Positions 1-5,373 of a stretch of DNA of 5,504 bases are shown here, piece after piece; position 1 is the first letter of the stretch, and each line of letters opens with the position of its first letter. The translations under genes were made by a program, and so were the position numbers. The notes under the pieces were generated by a model. The model made no database searches, had not been told where the DNA came from, and was given only the letters and a program-made list of their open reading frames with translations. Origin of the DNA: Acidobacteriota bacterium (GTDB lineage Bacteria > Acidobacteriota > Terriglobia > Terriglobales > Acidobacteriaceae); NCBI GenBank assembly GCA_003225615.1, contig QIAS01000300.1:1-5504 (forward strand), read 5' to 3'.

Positions 1-1
1 C

Positions 2-844
2 GCCATGCTCGAAGCGGTGCAAAGCGGTGAGATCACAATGGCGCAAGTAGACCAGTCGGTCGTCAAAATCCTGAAAGCCAAGGCCTGTGTTGGACTAAAT
101 AAAGCTCGGCTGGTGGATCTGGAGAAGATTCCTACTCAGGTGGACAGTCCGGCTAATGTCCTCTTCGGCCAGCAAGTAGCAGATGATGCTGTCACGCTGG
201 TACGTGACAATGGTAAGCTCCTGCCGCTGAAAGCTAGTGGAACTCCCAGGGCCGGACTTCCGTATCAATCAGTGGACGAGGTGCATAATCGCGTCCTCGC
301 GGTGATTTTCTCCGATGACGTGCGCACCGACTCGGGCCGGGTTCTCGAGCGCGAGATCCGCCGTCGGGTGCCCGACGCTCACGTGATCTACGTTGATCCA
401 CGCATCGCCGCCGGCATGGCCGATGAGGTATTAACAGCGCTCGATCAGGCACAATCGGTAATTGCTGCTGTCTACGTGATTCCCACCGCAGGCAAAGTGG
501 CGAACACGCAAGGCGGGCTGAAAAATTCCATAGGCTTGGCCGATGCCACTGGCACGCTGCTGCAGAACATGTTGCAGCGCGCGGCCAGTAAAACGGTTGT
601 CCTTGCAATGGGGAATCCTTATCTGGCGCAGGATTTCCCGAGCATCGAGAACTATGTGTGCGCATTCTCAAATGCCACGGTTTCGGAGGTGAGCGCGGTA
701 AAAGCATTGTTCGGCGAAGTTGCGGTTCACGGCCACCTGCCGGTGAGCATTCCCAACGTCGCGCAACGCGGTGCCGGAATCGAGCGCCGGCCGCAACTCG
801 CCCATGGAGGGTCTCAACATGAATCTGCAATTTCGAGCCGCTAA
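2..844 (+). CDS. Glycoside hydrolase family 3 protein, C-terminal part (5' end outside window)
   Basis: This is the 3' part of a GH3 enzyme of the beta-N-acetylhexosaminidase/beta-glucosidase kind. The reading frame is open from the first full codon, so the ATG at position 5 is probably internal. Numbering from that Met, residues 1-31 (MLEAVQSGEI, then the helix VDQSVVKILKAKACVGL) look like the last helices of the GH3 TIM barrel. Residues 54-76 (FGQQVADDAVTLVRDNGKLL) are the usual entry into the alpha/beta C-terminal domain. Residues 221-250 (FSNATVSEVSAVKALFGE and then HGHLPVSIP) are its conserved end. The nucleophile Asp lies in the barrel and is not in the window, so substrate cannot be assigned; peptidoglycan or chitin sugar hydrolysis is only an inference. 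The last ~20 residues (from ERRPQL) look like a low-information tail and overlap the next gene by 26 nt in another frame. GH3 membership is fairly sure. Confidence 0.85.
   Translation, partial: AMLEAVQSGEITMAQVDQSVVKILKAKACVGLNKARLVDLEKIPTQVDSPANVLFGQQVADDAVTLVRDNGKLLPLKASGTPRAGLPYQSVDEVHNRVLAVIFSDDVRTDSGRVLEREIRRRVPDAHVIYVDPRIAAGMADEVLTALDQAQSVIAAVYVIPTAGKVANTQGGLKNSIGLADATGTLLQNMLQRAASKTVVLAMGNPYLAQDFPSIENYVCAFSNATVSEVSAVKALFGEVAVHGHLPVSIPNVAQRGAGIERRPQLAHGGSQHESAISSR
806..810 (+). promoter_or_regulatory. Shine-Dalgarno site of the lipoprotein gene
   Basis: GGAGG ends 8 nt before the ATG at 819. It decides the start of the lipoprotein gene at 819 over the upstream in-frame GTG at 771 and ATG at 804, neither of which would place a signal peptide at the N terminus. 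The site lies inside the GH3 coding region, so the two genes are probably co-transcribed. Confidence 0.75.
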
Positions 845-1424
845 CGCCCTGCTTGCTGCCGTAGTGCTGTCAGCCATGCTCTTGCCCGCATGCAGCGTGA
901 ACGTGAAGAAGAATGCGCAGGGCGAGGAGAAGAAAGTAGACATCGACACTCCGCTCGGCGGCATTCATGTCAACGAAGGTGTCGATGCACGCGACACGGG
1001 GCTGCCCGTCTATCCCGGAGCGAAGCCCAAGGAAAAAGATTCGAGTCACGACAGCAAGAGCGCCAACGTCAACATCTCCGGATTTGGCTTTGGACTGAAA
1101 GTGGTCGCCATCGAGTACGTTTCCAACGATCCGCCACAAAAAATTGTCGACTACTACAAAGATCAGCTGAAGAAATACGGCAGTGTCCTGGAATGTCACA
1201 CCAGCAAGCACAGCGGAGACGAACAAGTCGATTCATCTGATGACGAGCATAGTAAGAGTCAATCCAAGCAGCTGACCTGTGAAAAGAATGACGGCGGTAA
1301 TACGGTGGAGTTAAAAGTGGGTACCAACGACAACCAGCACATTGTCGCCGTCGAGCCGAACGGCAAAGGATCAAACTTCGCCCTGGTCTACTTGAGAACG
1401 CGCGGCAAAGACGACATGATCTGA
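819..1424 (+). CDS. Predicted lipoprotein of unknown function, YPGA-type
   Basis: This 201-residue protein starts with a lipoprotein signal peptide: MNLQFR, a hydrophobic stretch at about residues 7-22, then the lipobox LPAC with Cys25 as the lipidated residue. The mature protein should be anchored in a membrane facing the periplasm. After a short charged linker (residues 28-40) come VDIDTPLGGIHV (40-51), DTGLPVYPGA (59-68) and a ~100-residue domain with NVNISGFGFGLKVVAIEY (83-100) and the helix PQKIVDYYKDQLKKYG (106-121). Cys126 and Cys154 are the only cysteines after the lipid site and could form a disulfide; between them is a Ser/Asp/Lys/His-rich low-complexity stretch. I recall similar uncharacterised proteins from Acidobacteriota but cannot name a family or function. 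The gene overlaps the GH3 gene by 26 nt and may be translationally coupled to it. Confidence 0.85.
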   Translation: MNLQFRAANALLAAVVLSAMLLPACSVNVKKNAQGEEKKVDIDTPLGGIHVNEGVDARDTGLPVYPGAKPKEKDSSHDSKSANVNISGFGFGLKVVAIEYVSNDPPQKIVDYYKDQLKKYGSVLECHTSKHSGDEQVDSSDDEHSKSQSKQLTCEKNDGGNTVELKVGTNDNQHIVAVEPNGKGSNFALVYLRTRGKDDMI

Positions 1425-1484
1425 GGGATAGTGCGAATCGTCGCTCCTTGCCTGTCTTTTTTGGCTGCTGTAACTTGAACTCTG

Positions 1485-2147
1485 GTGGAACATCCCTGCC
1501 GCAACTGCGGTGCCCCGATCGAAGACGGCATACCCTTTTGTCGGCAGTGCAACGCGCCCCAAATCCGCGTGGCCAATGTTCAAACAATCGAGACAGGCAG
1601 TCCATTGCTGTCCGACGAAGGCCTGAGCATTCCACCACCGCCGCGCCCCCTGCGGTCATCGAAAATCCCATGGTCAAGCGTATTTCCCGCTGCCCTGGTG
1701 GGGCTCGGCCTGCTCATGGCATTAGGCCGGACGCTGTCTCCACCTGCGGCTATGGGCTTGGCGATGCTTGCGGCGGGTGTCATCGCGGTCGGGCTCTACT
1801 ATCGCCGGAACCCGGGAGTGATCCTCTCGCCCGCTACAGGCGCCAAGTTGGGTGCACTCAGCGGGTTAATGGCCTTTGGAATTCTTGCCATTCTTTCCGG
1901 TGCCTCAATGGCCGTCCTCCACAGTCGCGGAGAACTCCAAAGCACTCTGACTGAGGTACTCGACCAGGCTGCAGCCCGCACGTCAGACCCAGAAGCCCTG
2001 GCCATGATCCAGCAGTTCAAAAATCCGCACGGACTCGCCTTAGTGATGATAGGAAGCATGTTGGGAGCGCTGCTGCTTTTCGTCGCCATCTCCAGCATAG
2101 GCGGAGCAATCACCGCGGTTCTTCTGAGAAAAACCTTCCATCGCTGA
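1485..2147 (+). CDS. Zinc-ribbon membrane protein, about four TM helices, unknown function
   Basis: This 220-residue protein begins with a zinc ribbon: Cys5-x2-Cys8 (CRNCG) and Cys19-x2-Cys22 (CRQC), which should bind one zinc ion. A proline-rich linker (residues 49-55, PPPPRP) follows, then hydrophobic segments at about 65-81, 87-105, 123-145 and 184-214. Between the third and fourth is a soluble stretch of ~35 residues (QSTLTEVLDQAAARTSDPEA). The layout, a cytoplasmic zinc ribbon on a small multi-helix membrane domain, is common in uncharacterised bacterial proteins. No enzymatic motif is visible. The start is GTG: an in-frame TGA at 1476-1478 leaves only this GTG or the adjacent CTG at 1482, and the first Cys is residue 5. 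There is no clear Shine-Dalgarno site. It lies 60 nt after the lipoprotein gene. Confidence 0.85.
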   Translation: MEHPCRNCGAPIEDGIPFCRQCNAPQIRVANVQTIETGSPLLSDEGLSIPPPPRPLRSSKIPWSSVFPAALVGLGLLMALGRTLSPPAAMGLAMLAAGVIAVGLYYRRNPGVILSPATGAKLGALSGLMAFGILAILSGASMAVLHSRGELQSTLTEVLDQAAARTSDPEALAMIQQFKNPHGLALVMIGSMLGALLLFVAISSIGGAITAVLLRKTFHR

Positions 2148-2169
2148 AAATCCTGCACCTCAGGCTCCT

Positions 2170-2200
2170 CTTCGTGCACCTTCGTGTCCTTGGTGGTGAA
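2170..2200 (+). repeat. Imperfect TTCGTG tandem, copy of a dispersed intergenic repeat
   Basis: Three consecutive degenerate units, CTTCGTGCAC, CTTCGTGTC and CTTGGTGGT, are followed by GAA, giving a period of 9-10 nt. I recall that tracts of the form CTTCGTGTCCTTCGTGGTGAA recur between genes in many Acidobacteriota, Verrucomicrobiota and Planctomycetota genomes; I could not check this by search. A GTG start for pyrR at 2174 would lie inside this repeat, which argues against such a long form. Confidence 0.5.
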
Positions 2201-2252
2201 AGATTCTTGATTTCTAGCGCCCTAGGGCACAAATCTGCCAAGTTCCTCTCCC

Positions 2253-2281
2253 TTGCCCCATCCCCGCGTGACGCGTATCAT
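2253..2281 (+). promoter_or_regulatory. Possible sigma70-type promoter of pyrR
   Basis: TTGCCC at 2253-2258 matches the -35 consensus at 4 of 6 positions. TATCAT at 2276-2281 matches the -10 consensus at 5 of 6. The spacer is exactly 17 nt. Transcription would start at about 2287-2290, directly before the pyrR ATG at 2291, giving a leaderless or nearly leaderless mRNA. This fits the absence of a Shine-Dalgarno site before 2291. It is a pattern match only, and such matches occur by chance. Confidence 0.35.
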
Positions 2282-2290
2282 GCAGCGTTC

Positions 2291-2866
2291 ATGGCTTCTA
2301 AAAGTTCATCCCGTCCAGCCAATATCCGCGAAAAGGGCCAGTTGATGTCGCCCTCGGAAATCGAGCGGACCCTGATACGCCTGGCTCACGAGATTATCGA
2401 GCGAAATAATGGAGTGAAGGACCTTGGATTCGTGGGCGTGCGCCGCCGCGGAGTGCCGCTCGCCCAGCGCCTGGCTAAGATGATTGGACGTATAGAAAAA
2501 ACGCCCGTGCCGGTGGGCACCCTGGATATCACGCTATACCGCGACGATCTTTCCACCCTCGGCCCCAAGCCCGTGGTGCAGAAAACCGAGATCGGATTTC
2601 CCATCAGTGACAAGGCGATCATCCTTGTCGACGATGTCCTTTACACCGGGCGCACGGCGCGTGCCGCTATGGATGCTTTGTTCCATGAAGGCCGTCCGCG
2701 AACTGTCGAACTCTGCGTTTTGATCGACCGCGGCCACCGCGAGTTGCCGATTGAAGCCTCCTACATAGGCCGGAAGGTGCAAACCACCGACCTGGAGATC
2801 ATCGAGGTGCGACTGCAAGAAGTAGATGATGAGGAGCGGGTGATGCTGATGGAGCGCAAGGGATGA
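2291..2866 (+). CDS. pyrR: PyrR: pyrimidine operon regulator / uracil phosphoribosyltransferase
   Basis: PyrR senses UMP and PRPP and, in well-studied bacteria, binds pyr mRNA to reduce expression of the pathway; many members also convert uracil and PRPP to UMP. The 191-residue product has the family hallmarks: LAHEIIERNNG (residues 31-41), GVRRRGVPLA (49-58), VPVGTLDITLYRDDL (73-87), the PRPP-binding motif ILVDDVLYTGRTAR (111-124) and DRGHRELPI (146-154). It is slightly longer than the usual ~180 residues because of a short Ser-rich N terminus. The ATG at 2291 is chosen because REKGQLM (13-19) aligns with the first strand of known PyrR proteins. An ATG at 2345 with AAAAGGG upstream would delete that strand, and a GTG at 2174 lies in a repeat. 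It is the first gene of a pyrR-pyrB-pyrC cluster; its stop overlaps the start of a small ORF. Confidence 0.95.
   Translation: MASKSSSRPANIREKGQLMSPSEIERTLIRLAHEIIERNNGVKDLGFVGVRRRGVPLAQRLAKMIGRIEKTPVPVGTLDITLYRDDLSTLGPKPVVQKTEIGFPISDKAIILVDDVLYTGRTARAAMDALFHEGRPRTVELCVLIDRGHRELPIEASYIGRKVQTTDLEIIEVRLQEVDDEERVMLMERKG
2851..2854 (+). promoter_or_regulatory. Shine-Dalgarno site of the small ORF between pyrR and pyrB
   Basis: GGAG in the last codons of pyrR ends 8 nt before the ATG at 2863, which is ideal spacing. No other annotated gene would use it, so it supports translation of the 28-codon ORF. Confidence 0.45.
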
Positions 2867-2949
2867 TGGGGGGCGATGCACGCAGCGACGGCTGTCCACT
2901 GCAATTGTCTTATGCCTGCCTGCAGCTTTCGGGGCAGGGCGCCCCATGA
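2863..2949 (+). CDS. Putative 28-residue coupling or leader peptide between pyrR and pyrB
   Basis: A small ORF fills the whole pyrR-pyrB gap. It starts with ATG ATG at 2863; the first ATG forms an ATGA overlap with the pyrR TGA (2863-2866). Its own TGA (2947-2949) forms an ATGA overlap with the pyrB ATG (2946-2949). A GGAG site sits 8 nt upstream. The peptide begins MMGGDARSDGCPLQ and ends QLSGQGAP, with two cysteines and no recognisable domain or membrane segment. The likely role, if any, is to pass ribosomes from pyrR to pyrB or to act as a regulatory leader, like the small leader ORF before pyrB in enterobacteria, to which it shows no visible similarity. An open frame of this length can occur by chance; the double overlap plus ribosome site is what makes it credible. 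Confidence 0.45.
   Translation: MMGGDARSDGCPLQLSYACLQLSGQGAP
2915..2945 (+). promoter_or_regulatory. Two mutually exclusive hairpins just before the pyrB start
   Basis: CCTGCC (2915-2920) can pair perfectly with GGCAGG (2933-2938) across a 12-nt loop. Alternatively GGGGC (2931-2935) can pair with GCCCC (2941-2945) around the loop AGGGC. The two share bases 2933-2935 and cannot form together. The best Shine-Dalgarno-like bases for pyrB, AGGG at 2936-2939 (6 nt before the ATG), are partly paired in the first fold and unpaired in the second, although the second puts a stem against the ATG. Both lie inside the small ORF, so a translating ribosome would melt them. A regulatory role is inference; short GC stems are common in such sequence. 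Confidence 0.3.
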
Positions 2950-3863
2950 CAAAGGCCGCGCGTGGTTCGCTGCTTAGCATCGAGCACCTGCAAGCCTCCG
3001 AAATACTCGCGCTGCTGAAGCTGACGCGGCGCATGAATCCTCTCAAACCCCGTCCCTTGCTGCGCGGCAAGCGCGTAGTGCTTCTCTTCTACGAACCTTC
3101 TACCCGCACTCGAACTTCTTTTGAAATCGCAGCCAAGTCGATGGGCGCAATCACCACGCTGGTGCAGTCCAGCGGTTCCAGCATAGAAAAAGGCGAGTCG
3201 CTACTGGATACCGGATACACGCTGCGTGCCGTAGGCGCTGACGCGATAGTTATACGCCACCCCAATGCGGGCGCTCCGCACCTGATGGCCGCTCACCTTG
3301 ACGTCCCCGTAATTAATGCCGGCGACGGTATGCATGAGCATCCTTCGCAGGCCCTGCTCGACGCCTACACCATCCAGCGGCACAAAAAAAGCTTCAAGGG
3401 ACTGCAGGTTGCCATCGTTGGCGACATCTTGCACAGCCGCGTGGCTCGAAGCGCCGTTCACTTGCTGACCAAGCTCGGCGCGAAGATGATTTTGTGTGGA
3501 CCGCCAGAGCTTCTACCCGAAGTGGCTGCCAGCCTGGCCCCAGGAGTTCGCCTCACGCGCCATTTAGAAGACGCGGTCCGCGGCGCCGATGTGATCATGC
3601 TGCTGCGAGTCCAGAGAGAACGCCTCGCAGGTTTGAAGATCAAGCTGCAGGATTACATAGACCGCTACCAGATGACCGCAACCCGTCTCAAACTTGCCAA
3701 GCGCGATGCGATCGTCATGCATCCTGGGCCGATTATTCGCGGCCTGGAGTTGACGGGAGAGATAGCGGATTCCGAGCAGTCAAAGATTGTGCAGGAAGTC
3801 AGCAACGGCGTGCCAACAAGAATGGCAATTCTGGCCCGCGCAGTGGGGAAGGCAGGAAAATAG
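2946..3863 (+). CDS. pyrB: Aspartate carbamoyltransferase catalytic subunit
   Basis: The enzyme joins carbamoyl phosphate and L-aspartate to make N-carbamoyl-L-aspartate, the second step of de novo pyrimidine synthesis, in the cytoplasm. The 305-residue product has the normal length for a catalytic chain. The carbamoyl-phosphate site is at residues 48-60 (FYEPSTRTRTSFE, with Ser52-Thr53-Arg54-Thr55). Further expected ligand residues are Lys82 (IEKGES), Arg104 (IRHP), His132 and Gln135 (EHPSQALLD), Arg165 (HSRVARS), Arg221 and Gln223 (LLRVQRER), and the HPGP loop at 259-262. After HPGP the sequence is IIRG, where the Bacillus enzyme has VNRG; I do not think this affects activity. The ATG at 2946 leaves a typical N terminus and overlaps the stop of the small ORF. 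No pyrI regulatory subunit gene is in the window, so allosteric control of the E. coli type is not indicated. Confidence 0.97.
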   Translation: MTKAARGSLLSIEHLQASEILALLKLTRRMNPLKPRPLLRGKRVVLLFYEPSTRTRTSFEIAAKSMGAITTLVQSSGSSIEKGESLLDTGYTLRAVGADAIVIRHPNAGAPHLMAAHLDVPVINAGDGMHEHPSQALLDAYTIQRHKKSFKGLQVAIVGDILHSRVARSAVHLLTKLGAKMILCGPPELLPEVAASLAPGVRLTRHLEDAVRGADVIMLLRVQRERLAGLKIKLQDYIDRYQMTATRLKLAKRDAIVMHPGPIIRGLELTGEIADSEQSKIVQEVSNGVPTRMAILARAVGKAGK

Positions 3864-3942
3864 GCGTCCGGCGGCCGGCGTCGGGCATTCGTTTTCCGGC
3901 CAGGGGTGTCGCGCTTGCGGCGGCAGCTTGGCGCTAATCACG

Positions 3943-4025
3943 CGCCCAGCAAGGGCGAACCAACTTAGCCCAACGCTTCAGCGCTGGGGAGCAACGCATT
4001 AAGCAGAATAAGTCCCGGACGGGAC
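3943..4025 (+). repeat. Three-hairpin intergenic element, probably a dispersed repeat
   Basis: Three small dyads lie in a row in the pyrB-pyrC gap. Hairpin A is CGCCC (3943-3947), loop AGCAA, GGGCG (3953-3957). Hairpin B is CCCAACGC (3969-3976), loop TTCA, GCGCTGGG (3981-3988), with a single A-C mismatch. Hairpin C is GTCCC (4012-4016), loop GGAC, GGGAC (4021-4025). The words AACTTAGCCCA, GCTTCAGCGCTGGG and AAGTCCCG...GGGACGACAT match, from memory, a family of REP-like elements between genes of Acidobacteriota. I could not verify this by search. It has no poly-T tail and is not a typical terminator, but it may affect mRNA processing or stability between pyrB and pyrC. Confidence 0.5.
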
Positions 4026-4059
4026 GACATACCTTACTGCCTGAAGGTCCGACTAACTA

Positions 4060-5373
4060 ATGGCTGTAGCAAAAAACAAATCGCAAGGCACTCTCCTCAT
4101 CAAAGGCGGCCACGTCATTGATCCGGCAGGGAAAATTAACGCCCCCATGGACATCCTGCTCCGCGACGGCCGCGTCGCGGAAGTCGCTCCCGCCAACAAA
4201 ATCCGCACCAGCGCCGACGAGAAGTTCGATGCTCGCGGCTTGATCGTCGCCCCGGGCTTCATTGACCTGCATGTTCACCTGCGCGAGCCAGGCCAAAGCT
4301 ACAAAGAAACTATTGCCAGCGGCACTGCCGCCGCGGCTGCAGGCGGATTCACCTCGGTCTGCTGCATGCCCAATACCGTCCCCGTGGTGGATAGGGCCGA
4401 ATGGGTCACATGGCTGAAGCAGCCAGAGCGAGGCGCGGTGGTGAACGTCTTCCCGATCGCCGCCGCAACCCTTGCCAGCAAGGGCACGGCGCTCACCGAA
4501 TTTCGCGAGCTTCAGCGAGCCGGCGCGGTCGCCGTCACCGACGATGGTAAACCGATTCTCAACGCAGACGTCATGCGGGAGGCATTGCGCCAAAGCGCCG
4601 AGCTTAACCTAACGGTTGTGCAGCATGCCGAAGACACGCGCGCGACCCAGGCCTGCTCAATGAACGACGGTCCGCCGGCGTTTCGCCTGGGCCTGCGCGG
4701 GATGAAAGCCTCGGCAGAATCGGCCATTGTTGAGCGCGATGTGCAACTCGCCCAGCAGTTCCCTGGCGCCCGCTTGCATGTGGCTCATCTCTCGACGGCT
4801 GACGCGCTCAAACCAGTGCGCCGTGGCAAGCGCAGTAAAGCTCGCGTGACCTGCGAGGTCACGCCACATCATTTCACGCTCATCGATGAGAACGTAGGCG
4901 AGTACGACACCAACTTCAAAATGAATCCACCGCTCCGCTCTGCCGCAGACCGCGAGGCTATCCTGGTTGCGCTGGCCGACGGCACCGTGGATGCGATTGC
5001 CACCGACCACGCCCCCCACGCCGCGCACGAGAAGCAGGTGGAGTTCGAGCGCGCCGCCTTCGGCATCACCGGACTAGAAACCGCGCTCGGTCTCGCGATC
5101 AGCAAATTGCATCGCGAGCACAGGATTCCACTGACGCGCATTGTTGAACTCTTCACGGCGGGTGCGGCGCGTGTACTCGACCTGCGTGGCCGCGGCTCGC
5201 TCACCCGCGGTAGCTTCGCCGATGTCACCATCTTTGATCCCAAGAAGCGTTGGACCTTCGAGGCCGCGAAGTCGCGTTCCAAATCGCGCAACACACCTTT
5301 TGATGGCTGGCAGCTCACGGGAAAAGTCATCGCCACGATTGTGGGTGGACGCGTGGTCCATCGAATTGAATGA
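4060..5373 (+). CDS. pyrC: Dihydroorotase, class I
   Basis: The enzyme reversibly cyclises N-carbamoyl-L-aspartate to L-dihydroorotate, the third step of pyrimidine synthesis, in the cytoplasm. The 437-residue amidohydrolase has all expected metal and catalytic residues: DLHVHLREPG (residues 69-78, metal ligands His71 and His73), Asp161 of VTDDGKP, His189 of VVQHAED, His243 of VAHLS, and Asp316 in ATDHAPH (314-320). HVHLREPGQ, CCMPNT (101-106) and TDHAPH (315-320) mark class I, in which an Asp replaces the carboxylated Lys that bridges metals in class II. A carboxy-terminal beta-sandwich closes at GSFADVTIFDP (384-394), with SRNTPFDGW (409-417) near the end. Class I enzymes from Aquifex associate with PyrB; such a complex is possible here but not shown. 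The start at 4060 has only a weak AAGG 12 nt upstream. It is 196 nt after pyrB, farther than the other junctions. Confidence 0.97.
   Translation: MAVAKNKSQGTLLIKGGHVIDPAGKINAPMDILLRDGRVAEVAPANKIRTSADEKFDARGLIVAPGFIDLHVHLREPGQSYKETIASGTAAAAAGGFTSVCCMPNTVPVVDRAEWVTWLKQPERGAVVNVFPIAAATLASKGTALTEFRELQRAGAVAVTDDGKPILNADVMREALRQSAELNLTVVQHAEDTRATQACSMNDGPPAFRLGLRGMKASAESAIVERDVQLAQQFPGARLHVAHLSTADALKPVRRGKRSKARVTCEVTPHHFTLIDENVGEYDTNFKMNPPLRSAADREAILVALADGTVDAIATDHAPHAAHEKQVEFERAAFGITGLETALGLAISKLHREHRIPLTRIVELFTAGAARVLDLRGRGSLTRGSFADVTIFDPKKRWTFEAAKSRSKSRNTPFDGWQLTGKVIATIVGGRVVHRIE

Noticed and set aside
1433..1462. Terminator after the lipoprotein gene (weak GCGA/TCGC stem, then six T at 1457-1462)
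   Set aside because: The stem is only 4 bp and is separated from the T run by 12 nt, so an intrinsic terminator is not supported.
1448..1954. Long + strand frame overlapping the zinc-ribbon gene
   Set aside because: It is a shadow of the 1485-2147 gene, which has a zinc ribbon and clear membrane helices; the shadow has no recognisable motif.
2219..2228. Perfect 10-bp palindrome GCCCTAGGGC upstream of pyrR
   Set aside because: It could be an operator, but a single short palindrome without a recognised regulator or second copy is not enough.
2174..2290. N-terminal extension of pyrR to a GTG at 2174
   Set aside because: The extension would translate a dispersed repeat and has no similarity to PyrR N termini.
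3873..3901. GGCCGG/CCGGCC inverted repeat after pyrB
   Set aside because: The 17-nt loop, the lack of a following T tract and the high GC content make a chance dyad more likely than a terminator.
3943..4025. The three dyads as a CRISPR array
   Set aside because: The units differ in sequence and spacing; there is no direct repeat of constant length.
4057..4593. Long - strand frame opposite pyrC
   Set aside because: It lies antisense to a clearly functional dihydroorotase, and its openness follows from pyrC codon use; the same holds for 4869-5471 and 5074-5451 on the - strand.
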